Assembly (NCBI GenBank): GCA_025716855.1 | Contig: JAIXMQ010000011.1 | Location: forward strand, 372,001 to 436,000 | DNA: 64,000 nucleotides | DNA from: Pilaira anomala | Lineage: Eukaryota > Mucoromycota > Mucoromycetes > Mucorales > Mucoraceae | Direction: 5' to 3' | Shown: positions 21,856-33,748 of the stretch, piece after piece | Position numbering within the stretch: the first letter of the stretch is position 1 | Layout of the letters: each line of letters starts with the position of its first letter | The notes under the pieces: model-generated | Told to the model about the DNA's origin: nothing | The model's input: the letters and a program-made list of their open reading frames with translations, nothing else | The model's database searches: none | Made by a program: the position numbers and the translations under genes

Positions 21856-23555
21856 CCTTTTGATAATACCATTCTATTACAACAGTAAAGCCCTGCGCTA
21901 CATTATGTGTGTTTACTGACCCTAATTAGTCTTTTTGATAAAGAAAAACGAGGCATTGTAGACATGATTTTTTTGGTGTAGCGAAAAAACCTTGAGCCAA
22001 TCAAATCATCGGAAAAGGGGGAAAAAATATATTTTTAGCCAAAGCTAATAAGCGCACCTCATATACACTACACACACCACATATTTAAGCCCAGAAAACC
22101 TTTCATGTCAAAGTAAAGTCCTTCAATATTAACTATTTTATTATACAATACTATATCCAGAAAATTCTAAATTTATATGGACATATGATTGTATATAAAG
22201 ATTTATTTTTTTATATGTAAAAAATATACTTTCTCTAACAAAAACTGTTTTCCTTACATGCACTACAAATGGAGAGTGCGTGTAGCATGGTCTAGATACA
22301 CGTCATTTTTCGGTCCCAGAAATCAAAATTTTGACAAAAAATACCTTCTTGTCAAAGTAACGTTCCTCTAAATCAACTATTTCATTAAACAATATGATAT
22401 ACAAAAAGTGCAGAATTTGAAGGCGCATCTTTCTATATTTTTAAAAATATATATTTAGATGTGCAAAATATACTTGTCCTAACAAAAACTATAAACCGTT
22501 TTATCACAATAACCATTAATATTTGTAATTATTTTATTTTGATTTTTACATCATTCAAAAGAGTGCAAAATTCTGTATTTACCGTTAAAAAACCAAGCGT
22601 TAAACCCATTTTAATGTAAAGATATATCTACCTTTCTGATTTTTAAAAAAATCCATAGGGGGGGACTAGCAAATTTTTCTAAAAAATGGAATTTTTTTCA
22701 CAGCTTAAAAAAAAATAAAAATTAGAAATGCAGATATATCTTTGTATTTAAATGGTTTTAAAGTTTAGCTTTTTATTGATGTCTAAGGTAGAATTTGACA
22801 CTCTTTCGAATGATGTAAAAATAAAAGTAGCATAATTATAAAGTTTAATAGTCATTACGAGAAAGCACAGCTTCTATTAGGACATGTATATTTTTTATAT
22901 ACAAGATAATAAATCTAAATGCATAGAAATCTTAGTTTTTAAATTCTACATTTTTGGAATATAACATTGTCTAACAAAATATGTCTGTATCTTGATTTGG
23001 TTTTTTTCCTGTTTTTTGGACCTAAAAATTGAGATTTGGGTCCAAATTTCTTTCTTTTCAAATTAAAGTCTTTTATTTCACCTATTCTATTACACAATAT
23101 AATATAAAATCGATGCAGAATTTGAAGGCGCATCTTTCTATTGATTTATAATTGTTATTTTGTATGTAGAAAATATACTTGCCCTAACAAAAACTGTATA
23201 TTGTTTTTTCACAATAGCTATAAATATTTGTTACTGTTTTACTTTGCTTTTTACATCATTGAAAAGAGCGTTAAATTCTACATATATTGTTAAAAAGCCA
23301 AGGTTTAAAACCTTTTCAATATCAAGATCTATCCACATTTCTGAATCTTGAAAAAACCCATAGGGGGGGACTCGCTTATTTTTGCCTAAAAATACACTTT
23401 TTCCCGGTTTTTAGAGGATTTGATTGGTTCAAAAAAAATTTCTGCTACATAAAAATCCGTGTCTTTTTCTTTATCAAAAAACTAGTCAAGGTCAGTAAAC
23501 ACATAGCATATAGTAGGAGCTTTACTACTGTAATTTAGTGGGTAGTTTCTAAAGG
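21856..23555. mobile_element. Fold-back element B (non-coding, TIRs visible)
   Basis: About 1.7 kb. The left end (CCTTTTGATAATACCATTCT, then ACAGTAAAG and GTGTTTACTGACC) is inverted at the right end (GGTCAGTAAACACATAG, then CTTTACTACTGTAA and GGGTAGTTTCTAAAGG), giving terminal inverted repeats of well over 100 bp. The left half of palindrome 1 is missing compared with A: the sequence jumps from the TIR to the AAGCGCACCTCATA part. The right half of palindrome 1 and all of palindrome 2 are present and very close to A. No transposase or other ORF is visible, so it would be non-autonomous. Confidence 0.78.
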
Positions 23556-24150
23556 ACTGGGTTTTTTTTTACATAACTTAAAAAAAAAAAGACTGGGTGA
23601 TTTGGTGGTGAGAGATGTTTAATTTTTATCTTCTTTTTCTATATGGATGGGTTAGTCACCAACTGCCAGAATTAATCAACCACTCGTACGTTGGATATGT
23701 ATCAAATATATATCAGAATAATAAAGATTCAGTTTCCTGTAGTTACTTGAAAACGAAAGCCTAGATTTACCAAAAACCATGCATTCTCAGACCACGGTCC
23801 ATCTGTATTATGTTGCTATTTCTAATATTCGATAAATAAATAAAGATAATATTATATATCCTGAGCTAACATATAATTAAAGCTTATACGATGTAAACAT
23901 TTCATCGGAAGTGTTCGATACTTTACAAAATCGCCATACACGTATTTCACATGATTTTTATTTATTGACTTTATCACACGCCACACAAACAAGTTTATTT
24001 AATTAAATCATAAATAAATCTTCCTTTTTTTATCTTTTTCTGTTAGACAGTAAACTACTTGTTTGTTTTAAATTACTATTTTACCACACTGGCAACATGT
24101 ATTTTGCTGTTCATTTCTTGATATAATCTCTTGTCTGATAAAATTGTGTA
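23556..24150. repeat. Flank repeat F, copy next to element B
   Basis: This stretch is nearly identical to about 51383-51930, next to element D, apart from an extra stretch of about 35-40 bp near 23630-23670. Because both copies follow a fold-back element end directly, element plus flank were duplicated as one unit of over 2 kb. No ORF is visible. Confidence 0.75.
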
Positions 24151-24895
24151 TGTATATGTAACTAGAAATCACGCCATGTTATAGTTATATTTTTTCTTTT
24201 TGTTTTGATTGAATATATATAAAAATATATAAAAGAGAAGAAGGATGTAAGAATAATAAAAGAATTTTCAAATATCTCTGATATAATTCCCCACGCTTTT
24301 GGTGGACATAATAGACAATGTATCCAATAAAATACAAAATTATTTATTCAAAAAAACGCAAAAAAAAAATCCTTAAATTGTACATATTGAAAATAGAAGC
24401 ATTTCAAATCAAATTCCTTATTATTTATACAAACATGATGTATTTACTTTACATAACACAAACATTTAACTTACAGTCAATTTATTTATGTTGAAATATT
24501 TCATATTTTGTCGTCAGAAGAGTTGAATTCAGGTTAAAGTTTGGGTTGTTGTCCTATAATGTAAACACAGGTTCTCTTAGATCACCAGCAAAGAAAACCC
24601 TTTCCCCCGGAGTTTTTAAACCTTAAACAATTCTAGTATCTTCAAAGATAATACCCGTGTTATAATAAACCAAGGGCCATCAAGCCATCTTTTTTTTTTT
24701 TTTTTTTCAATGCATTGGAAAACTTTTTGTTAATATACTACAACAGCCAACACACTATGGAATAATTATCAAGAAAAAAAACGCGTAAAATATATATATA
24801 AAAAAAAAAGTTATTTTTTATTTATTTATTTATATAAGAGTATGTGCAAAGTAATGATTTTTTATAATACAGAAAAGATATCATTTTAAGATGAT

Positions 24896-25174
24896 TTAGA
24901 AGCCCTTTTCTTCACCCTTTTCGATGATGGTCTTGACGATTTCATCCTTGTTGGAGGTATTGAAAGTAGATTCTAAGAGACCCTTAGCAGGATGGACAGC
25001 TTCACCAGTGTTACCACCAGTGGTAGTGGTAAAGATATCAAAGGATTGAACAACATCGATTAAAGGAATAGTCTTGTCAGATCTGTACTTGGCGACCATA
25101 CCGGCATTGGCAATAACGAAGAATTCAGTGTGGTCGGCACCCTTGTAAACAACTTTGGAGGTTTGGTCAGACAT
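24896..25174 (-). CDS. RTC3-like small protein, SBDS N-terminal (FYSH) fold
   Basis: This is a 92-aa intronless protein resembling yeast Rtc3, a stand-alone version of the N-terminal (FYSH) domain of the ribosome-maturation factor Sdo1/SBDS. Matching features are the opening VVYKGADHTEFFVIANAG, the middle PLIDVVQSFDIFTTTTGGNTGEAV and the closing LLESTFNTSNKDEIVKTIIEKG. In yeast the protein is stress-induced and linked to RNA metabolism, with an uncertain molecular role. It is isolated between two repeat-rich, gene-poor stretches. Codon use is biased to C-ending codons (GAC, GGC, TTC, AAC), unlike the neighbouring genes, which suggests high expression. Two AACGCGATAAAA copies (about 25484-25508) sit some 300 bp upstream of the start, of unknown meaning. 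Confidence 0.85.
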   Translation of the reverse strand: MSDQTSKVVYKGADHTEFFVIANAGMVAKYRSDKTIPLIDVVQSFDIFTTTTGGNTGEAVHPAKGLLESTFNTSNKDEIVKTIIEKGEEKGF

Positions 25175-26185
25175 GTTTGTAGTATATATTTAAATTTCTA
25201 ATGGAGAAAAAAGATAATTTTTTTTTATTTACCCTTTTCGAAAAAACTTGGTCTTATTTATAGTGAAAATAATTTCTTGAAACAACAGCCAACTTTTTTC
25301 TATTTTTTGCATATATGACGTTGAAATGAAATCATACACATTTTACAAAAAAAAAAAAAAAAAAACTCCGTCGGTGACAAAATAAACAACAACACTTATC
25401 ACGCTTGTTGCAAATTACAAAATGGCATATTGCAAAATAAGACAAGAATAACTTCTAAACTCTACTATTCTATTACTACAAAAAACGCGATAAAAACGCG
25501 ATAAAAAAAAGAGAAAAAAAGACATCTTACTAAAAAGTATGCAAACAGTAGATCGCGTGGAGTTTCAACCTTTTTCTTTTAAGCAGACTAAAAAATGATA
25601 CCATCGCGCCTAACAGTTCAAAAGTATGTCATGATCTTTTTATTAAACGTCAAAACGTCATAACGTCAATTTTTACTATATATTAATTAGTGTAAGTTTT
25701 AATAAATGTTGTTGTTAAATGTTAATTTTATCTTATTATATATAGAAAGCTCCAGAAAATTCGAATACACGGACGTTTTGCTGCTGTAATGAACGCGTCG
25801 TACAGATATTATATCATTAGGCATTCGTAAATGCATTTAAAAATAAATGTAAAAATGTTTATAGTTTAGCGTATTAACAAAAAACCGACGTAAGTAAGTC
25901 ATGGTTTTTTTTTAATTCCCAATCATCAACTGTATCTGCATTTCAATATATAATGAACTTTGCTCACTAAATTTTTAAGTAAAAAATTTCATTTTTTATA
26001 CTTGTCATGATCATTATGTAGTGACTTATGACAATTATGTATGTTATATAAGTGATAGACTTTTGATTGATTTTCAAACAAAATCCAAATAATTAAAAGA
26101 ACAGACCCTTTAAACCTCATCCTCTTATAGATTTCCTAACACGGGAAACACAATTATCCAGTTTTTTTTTTTAAAATGAGCAATT

Positions 26186-26535
26186 TTGAAACTATCATTA
26201 CTGTAGCAAAGTTTAATGGTGTAAAATTCAAAGCAAAATAATAACGAATATCAAAGACTATTTTGAAAAAAAAAAAAAAAACGATATACAGTGTTTGTTA
26301 TGACAAGTATATTATAATATACATAATAGTAAATTCAAATGCATAGAAAGATGCGCCTTCAAATTTTGCATCGATTGCATATTATATTGTATAATAGAGT
26401 AGGTGAAATAAAGGACTACTTTAATTTGAAAAGAAAGAAATTTGGACCCAAATCTCAATTTTTAAGTCCAAAAAAAAACAGGAAAATCAGGATACCAGAC
26501 GTATTTTGTTAGGCAATGTGATATTCAAACAATGC
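26186..26535. mobile_element. Fragment of the fold-back family (copy E)
   Basis: It starts with a TIR-like GAAACTATCATT, then jumps into sequence matching palindrome 2 in inverse orientation: GATGCGCCTTCAAATTTTGC, GGTGAAATAAAGGACT, AAATTTGGACCCAAATCTCA, then the central GTCCAAAA. It is a strongly deleted copy with approximate borders. Confidence 0.65.
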
Positions 26536-26674
26536 ATTACGTCAAACATTCATCTTCCTTTTTTTACCTAATAAGAGGTTCATATAGAGAGTATGTCTCA
26601 AGGAGCAATTTCTACCATTCTACCCAGATGCTGGTATCGTTGTTGGGGCCACTACCTTTTGCCAGAATTATCCT

Positions 26675-26680
<6 letters not shown>

Positions 26681-26751
<71 letters not shown>
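26681..26751. repeat. (CT)n microsatellite
   Basis: About 35 CT units in otherwise unremarkable intergenic DNA. It is the reverse-strand equivalent of the GA tract in the USP intron. Confidence 0.92.
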
Positions 26752-26754
<3 letters not shown>

Positions 26755-28731
26755 CTCTTTCTTCTCTCCTCCCTGCTTATTTGTCAATAAACTTTTGAAC
26801 TCAAGCTGTATAACAGTTAGTATCGCTTGAAAGTTACAATTTAGAAACTTCGTTATACCTTTTTTTTTTTTTCTACACAGGACAACAGCAAATTTGCGAA
26901 TTTTAGTAGAGATCCTGCTACTAGAACATCATCTCTGCCACAAATGCTTTATACATATTGGCCTCTTTTTCCTTCCTTTGACTACAAAATTAAAACAAGT
27001 TAAAAAAAAAAAAATGTGTTTTTTCTCAACTAACAACGTCTCTCTCTTTGCTTGAGATCAAAGTGTTTGTGTAGCAGTATCGGCAAAAAAAAGGTGCCTT
27101 TTTCTTCCAAGGATGCACTTTAAAAAATGATTTTTGCTATATCCTTAACGAGGAACCGTTAAATAGATAAATCTAAATGCATAGAAAGCTTAGTTTTTTT
27201 TAAATCCTGCATTAATATATACCTGAGGCTAACAACGCTCTAATGGTGTGGTGGTTCGGTTGCGCAAAGATGTGGCCTTCCGGAGGAACTTGTTGAGCGT
27301 ATGCCTCCTGTGAATAAAGTTTAATAAATCTCCTGTCTTGTAATCAACAACAGATGGTAACATGGATTATAAGGGATAGAAATCGATATGTAAAAAACGG
27401 AAAGTTATTTAGGTAGAAAGAAAAAAAAAAAAAGGGAAAACACGAATGTTGAATGATATATGGTATATCCAACCAGTGAATATTAAATATCATGAAAAAC
27501 TATCATTGTTTACGTACATACTAGTTAGTTATTCAATTACAATAAACCCTTTTCTTAATAATGCTGACTCACAAGCTTTGCATCATTTTTTTCTTAAAAT
27601 CGAAAGTTTGTCTTTTAAACTATGCTTTTTAGAAAATTTTATATGTACAAGTATATGCGTCGTCAGTAGAAACGAGTAAAAACATCTGCGTCTTTTCTCA
27701 CGTACACAAAAAAAAAAAAATATATACTTTGTGAGAGAGAGAGTATAGAATACAAGGAAAATTTTTACAACGCGAAGAATTTCTTTAGTGCACATTTGTA
27801 TATACTTGAATACGATTAAGGTTTTTTTTTTTTTTTTTTTTTTCAAAACAATTACTTCTGTTTTCTGCAGCTATTTAGAAACTCGTGAGAGAGTCCTTTT
27901 GCTAAAAAAAATATATATATATACAAAATAAACAATCATTTTATTAAACTTGAATGGTTTTAGACTGTAAAATGCATGATTTCACTTTTTTTTTTTTTCG
28001 CAGCAATAGGGTTCAAACAAAACAAAAACAAAAAAACCCGAAATGATGGGAATAAGGAATCAAAAGAAATTCTTTTTTCTTTTAATTTATGACACATTCA
28101 TTTTTGTTGGTGGTGGTGCTAAACAATTGAATATTACAAAAATACAAAAACGCCCAAATTTCTTTTTTCCATGCTAAACAGAAAGTACAACAAATTGGGA
28201 AAATTTTTAGTTTGATTTTCTTTTTTTAGAATTGGGCGGGGTAAAAATGATAAAAAAAAAAAAAAAAAAGTAAAATGATGAAGTGGAACGCAATGATGAT
28301 TTTATATTTGGACACTAAACATTAACAGTAGCATCGACGTTTTTTTTTTTTAGTGGGTGATTCACTAATATGTAAACCAATATGATGATCCGAGGAAAGA
28401 CGGAGTTAAGGTCTAAACGGTAAAAGACGGTAGTTTTATTAAAGTCTAAAAAAAAAAAAAAAAAAAAACTGTATTACATTTAACTTTTTGATTTATCGAG
28501 TACTACAAACGCAATGGAGAGTTTATTTATAATCTAGATCATCTAATATAAATGAGAGTCTATAGAGTTTTAAAAATAAGTTTTTTTTATTTATGTAAAA
28601 AAAAAAGTATTTACAATTACAATAAATGAAGGTCAAAAGAAAGTGAGGGGGAAAAGGGTATAGAATATATTACAGAGAGGGGAGCTTTTTTTTTTTTTAT
28701 AAGAGTGAGTGAGGAGAGGGGTGGGGGTATC

Positions 28732-30541
28732 TTATAAGACAAATACTTTTTCATGAGTGGGAACAGTAGTAGCTACATTAGCCCAACCAAAAGAACGTTT
28801 CACAGCTTGTTCCCAGCCATGACACATTTTCGTTCTCTTTTGTTCTGTAATGGTCGATTGGAATAAAGTTCTTCCTTCTTGATTGATATTCTTTAATTCA
28901 TCAAAAGATTTCCAAATACCTACTGCAAATCCAGCAGCGATAGCAGACCCAAGTGCAGTCGTTTCACGCATCAATGGACGATCCACATCAATACCCAAGA
29001 TATCCGCTTGAATTTGCATACAGAGATCTGAATTAGACATACCACCATCTACTTTTAAAGATCGAAGAGGAGTTCCCGAATCCTTATTCATAGCAGCCAA
29101 AATCGCATTCGATTGATAACACACGGCCTCTAATGTAGCTCGACAAATATGTTCTAGTCTTGTGAAATGTGTAATACCACAGATCGTACCACGAGCATCC
29201 GATCTCCAGTAAGGTGCAAAAAGTCCCGCGAACGCTGTAACAAAATAGACGCCAGAGGTTGTTTCCACACTACTGGCTAATTCATTTAATTCTTCTGTAT
29301 CTGCAATCACACCCAGGTTATCTCGTAACCAATGAATAGATGAACCGGCTACTGCTACCGATCCTTCTAAAGCATATGCAGGTGCGGCATCGCCAAATTT
29401 ATAAGCAACTGTCGTTAATAATCCATTGGTGGATTCAACCGGTTTTGGTCCCGTATTAAATAACATGAAACAACCCGTACCATACGTATTCTTTGCATCG
29501 CCTGTTTCAAAACATTGTTGTCCTACCATCGCTGCTTGTTGATCGCCAAGGCATCCCGCAATAGGTACGCCCATCAATGATCCTTCAATCATTGTACCAT
29601 AGACTTCTGAAGATGAAACAATTCTAGGTAACAAGACTTGATTAAAACCAAAGAAACTAAAAGTGAGAGAGAGAGACAGAATTAGCATGTATACATATAT
29701 AAATTTTTTTTTTTTTTTAAAGTTAACATTTAGACTTACTCAATACATTCAGGGCTCCAATTAAGTGAATGAATATCCATCAACATAGTACGACTAGCGT
29801 TAGTGACATCTGTAACAATAACACCATGATGATCTAACCCACCTGTAAGATTCTAAAATATGAAATCAAATATTTTTTTTAGTATGTGAAAAAAAAAAAA
29901 AAAAAACCGAGTCTTTACTATAAAAGTAAATAAATCAAATGAACCACTTACATAGATGAGCCAAGTATCTACAGTACCAATTCGTAATCTATTTTGACTT
30001 TGAGCTTGTGAAACCACAGGAATATTATCTAAAAGCCAACGTAACTTGACTGCAGTGAAATAAGTAGTCAAAGGTAATCCACACACATGCTTTAATGCAT
30101 CTACACCCTTTTCGGATTTAGCAGAAAGTGTCTTGACTGTATCAATTGTACGTGCATCGCTCCAGATAATGGCTGGATATAAAGGATGGCCTGTCATACT
30201 GTCCCAGGTAATCAATGTCTCTCTTTGGTTCGTTAAACCAATACATTCAATATCAGATGCATCGTATCCTAATAAACATAATTTTCGAACGGCGTGTTCA
30301 ATACATGTATGCACTGAGTCTAATAAATCATAAGGATCGTGTTCAACCCAACTGTAAAAAAAAAAAAGAGAGATGTTAATAAATATTATATATAAACACT
30401 TCTTCTTCTTCTTTACCCAGGTTGAGGATAGTTTTGTTCAAATTCCATTTGATGCGATGTTACAATTGAACCAGATTCATCAAAGATAACAAATCGAGTA
30501 GAAGTAGTTCCTTGGTCTATAGATCCGATAAATCGAGGCAT
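28732..30541 (-). CDS. Glycerol kinase
   Basis: This FGGY-family kinase phosphorylates glycerol with ATP to glycerol 3-phosphate, feeding glycolysis and lipid synthesis (Gut1 in yeast). Four exons (complement 30417-30541, 29952-30351, 29740-29852, 28732-29656) give 1563 nt or 520 aa. Hallmarks are the N-terminal phosphate-binding [58 protein letters not shown], the mid-protein [32 protein letters not shown] and the C-terminal [19 protein letters not shown] with the FGGY-like [12 protein letters not shown]. The length is close to single-domain fungal and bacterial enzymes. No peroxisomal or mitochondrial signal is evident, though the last residues are hydrophobic (KVFVL). It is divergent from nothing nearby: a 1.1-kb spacer separates its start from the zinc-transporter stop codon. 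Confidence 0.96.
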
Positions 30542-30575
30542 TTATAAATTATAAAGTAAAATAAAAAGTAAAATA

Positions 30576-30614
<39 letters not shown>

Positions 30615-31100
30615 TATTCCTATTTATATACTTTTTATGAAAATCTTTTTTTTCTTCGGGGAAACTTTGTTCTTCACATGATGAGTGAGTTGATTGGTTC
30701 TCTTTTTCAGTTGAATGCTTAGCGTTTTTTGAAATAAACATGCGTTGCGGGAAATAATCAAGTCTGGACTCTTTAATTGTAAAACAATAAAAACTTTATT
30801 TTACAGAATTACGATAATATACTATTATTATGGAACTCCCCCCCTTTTTTTTTTAAAAATTTCTGATTCACTTTTTTAGTTGTTCCATGTTCATTATGAT
30901 GTTCTTCAAAAAAAAAATTTTTTTTAGAAAGTCCTGTATATAATAATGTGCAACGTATAACAGCTGCTCGATTAAAAGAGGTGTTACTTAAAATTATTAT
31001 ACGTTTTAGGCAAGTGTGCTTATATAATGATAAAACATTTCAATCCATAGTATAGTTATTAATTTCGAGCTGCTTTATAATCATGCCTATCTCTATGACA

Positions 31101-31137
<37 letters not shown>

Positions 31138-31659
31138 GGGATTATAATTCGGCAAATATCGTATTATGTAAATCTGAAAAAAGAATATGCAGAACCTAAA
31201 AAAAAACACATAAAAATATAGAAACAATTGTATATCTTTGACGAGTGTTACCTAGCACCAATCTGTTTTTTTTTTTGTTTGGCTTTATAGAAAATGTAGA
31301 TTTTACGACGACATGTGCTTGTTTAGTTGTCATCCTTTTTTTTTTTGACAGCTTTGTCCTACGTTTTTTTTTTTTTTTTTTTTTTACCCAGCCTACTAGT
31401 AATAAATTTCAATCCAAATCTTTCTTCAAATACAGTCTCTAGAGATGACCCTTAGAACATCAAATTTACAAATATATAACCATTACGGCGAAGAAATAAT
31501 ATATGTAAGAAGGAAAAAATCTATTTTTTTTTCTGTTGTATTACGTATGACAACAACAACCAACAATAAAAAAAAAAATTCTTTTTTTTTATTAAATAAA
31601 TATATATATATATATGTATATAAAAAGTTGATAAATAAATAAATAAAAAAAAATCTATT
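30542..31659. other. Intergenic, glycerol kinase promoter side
   Basis: The glycerol kinase start is preceded by an A-run of about 30 (30583-30612). No gene is supported in the 1.1 kb. There is an A-run near 31110-31137, a T-run near 31367-31385, and frames around 31245-31640 that consist mainly of Phe/Lys/Asn runs. The right end is the 3' region of the zinc transporter. Confidence 0.55.
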
Positions 31660-33180
31660 TTATCTTGGAGTACACATGTCAGGTCTACAATGACTTGTGA
31701 AATCAGCTTTATCAGACTCGATTTGTAAAGTAGAATGATGTACACCATAAATATCACAAACAATCTGTTGACTTTTAGCCAAGATATCATCATAACTCGT
31801 CTTATCTTGAGACACAATGATATGTGCAGTCAATGAACTCTTACCGGGACTAAGTGCCCAAATATGTAAATCATGAACTGCAACTACACCTGGAATCTGT
31901 AAAATCGATTTCTCAATCGCTTCAGGTTGAATATGTCCAGGTGCTCCTTCCATCAAAACTGCAATTGAGTCCTTTACCAAGTGATACGTCGTATAAAGTA
32001 CAATAATGGAAAATACAAATGTACACATTGGATCAACAATCGTATATTCGGGCTTGAAAATCAAAATAATAGATGAAATAAGTACACCTATTTTTTTTAA
32101 AAAAAAAAAAAAGGGTTAAATTTTCGATTTTAAATAATAAAAAAAAATCTTTTCTTTTCTTTTCTTTTTTTTTTTTACCAATCGATGCAAGTAAATCACC
32201 AAGTACATGAAGTGCTGCTGCTCTGAGATTAATGTTGGCTTCCTATATATACGATTGTTAGAGAGAGAAGAAAAAAAAAAACATGAAACTTCTAAGCCTT
32301 TTTTTTTTATTCTTCTGCTTTTTTTTTTTACCTTATGACTATGACTATGAGCTTCATCGTCATCATGACTATGCCCGTGATGATGATTTCCACCTAACAC
32401 AACTGCAAGACTAAATTATAATATTTTAGCTTCCTTTTCTATAAAAATTTCATCACCATATATATATTTTTTTTTTTGAAGACTTACACTACATTTACTA
32501 ATACACCAATGGTAGCAGTGATACACATCTATATTTGTTACATTTGTGTAAGGACAAGAAAACATGCACACAAAATATATATATATAAAACTTACAAGTT
32601 TAGCATCAATCACTTGAGGAGAACGAAGTCTATCAATTGCCTCCATTACTAAAAATCCTGTTAATACCCAAATAGTTAAAACCGAAACAAGTGCAGCAAT
32701 CACTTCTGCTCTATGAAATCCAAATGTATGTCCTATGATAAAGAATGAGTTTTTAACAAAATAATCATTCATCGAATTTGCAATTCTTTACTTTTCGTAG
32801 GTGGTTTTTCTGCTAAATAAATAGCAGCAAGAGCTACAACAAAACTTGCAACATCCGATAGTAAATGAAAAGCGTCAGACATTAAAGCTATAGTGTATGT
32901 ATTTGTTTAGTTTTAATAAAAGTTTTTTTGTTTTTTGTTTTTTTTTGTTATTTTATTTACCAAGTGAGTTTGCAAAATATCCAGCAACTAATTCTGTAGC
33001 AAAAAATAAAAGGGCAATAGTAGTTGCAATAGCAAGACGTCTTTTAGTCGATTTAGCGCTGGAATCTTCTTTTGTATTCATGTTGGAACAGGTACTAATA
33101 ACTCCTTCACTATCATGATTGTGTCCATGTTGAAGTAAAGGTGAACGCTCATTATGATCGTGTGTATGATTGTGTCCCAT
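31660..33180 (-). CDS. Cation diffusion facilitator, zinc transporter (ZnT/Zrc1-like)
   Basis: This is a proton-coupled Zn2+ antiporter that would move zinc out of the cytosol into the vacuole or another compartment. Seven exons (complement 32961-33180, 32792-32887, 32596-32732, 32488-32528, 32332-32410, 32179-32242, 31660-32087) sum to 1065 nt or 354 aa. The N-terminus is His-rich (MGHNHTHDHNE). Transmembrane helix 2 has the HxxxD zinc site (DAFHLLSDVASF), then the family signature HTFGFHRAEV. A His-rich loop lies between TM4 and TM5 (GNHHHGHSHDDDEAHSHSHK). TM5 has the second HxxxD (ALHVLGDLLAS). The cytosolic C-terminal domain includes VHDLHIWALSPGKSSLTAHI. This pattern matches zinc-specific CDFs (human ZnT2/3/8 and yeast Zrc1). 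It is divergently arranged with the PMT gene across 568 bp. Confidence 0.95.
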
Positions 33181-33256
33181 TTCTTTCTTTTTTTTTAAAA
33201 AAAAAATCTATATGTAAAAATAAAATGAAAAAAAAAAAGGGGAAAATAGAAAATAG

Positions 33257-33289
<33 letters not shown>

Positions 33290-33748
33290 CTTAAATAAGA
33301 GAGGAGATGATGGACATTTTATAATCCATAGTGTAACCATACACCATTTGTTGCCTTTTTTAAAATCAAATCATGACGGAGTTGTCGAAATGAACGGTTG
33401 ATTACCTATTTTAAGAAGAAGTCCTTTATAATAAACATTTTGATTTATCCACATGAACCCCCTTTATAAACTATATTTTCAACAACAAAAAAAGTATATA
33501 TAAATACATATTGGATATAAACTAACTTTTATAGATATTGAAATTATATCAAAAGAAATTAAAACAAATTGACTGTGTTATTATCAGATCCATCTAATGT
33601 TAATTAGAGAGAGAGAGAGAGAGAGGTAGTTTAAATAAAGCTGCTGATACACGTTTTATTTATTTTTTTTTCTTTTCTTTTCTTTCCCTTTTTTTTTTTT
33701 TACTCGCGGAAGTAACTCTTTTTTTTTTTTTTCGTAGTTGTTTTCATA
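33181..33748. promoter_or_regulatory. Divergent intergenic region, zinc transporter / PMT
   Basis: This 568-bp spacer lies between the start codons of two divergent genes and must hold both promoters. It contains an A-run of about 26 bp (33259-33284), a GA repeat (33607-33624) and T-rich stretches directly before the PMT ATG. No ORF is supportable. I did not identify a specific zinc-response or other regulator site. Confidence 0.55.

Larger units (their letters stand above)
17534..24895. other. Gene-free repeat block 1
   Basis: About 7.4 kb between the USP gene and the RTC3-like gene without a supportable protein gene. It contains fold-back element A (about 17713-19760), a 174-bp tandem repeat (20146-20735), a short minisatellite (21121-21217), fold-back element B (about 21856-23555) and the flank repeat (about 23556-24150). 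The remainder (for example 20740-21120 and 24150-24895) is plain AT-rich DNA. The last few hundred bases probably include the 3' region of the RTC3-like gene. Confidence 0.7.
25175..28731. other. Intergenic, 3.5 kb, repeat fragments and microsatellites
   Basis: No gene can be supported. It contains a fragment of the fold-back family (about 26186-26535), a long CT microsatellite (26681-26751), a small further fragment near 27160-27215 (AAATCTAAATGCATAGAAAG), and many A/T homopolymers (for example about 27823-27843 and 28447-28468). Open frames overlapping the CT tract encode only Ser-Leu repeats. The right 300 bp is the 3' region of the glycerol kinase gene. Confidence 0.55.

Noticed and set aside
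26532..26798. Ser-Leu-repeat frames over the CT microsatellite
   Set aside because: Pure dinucleotide-repeat translation without flanking coding signals.
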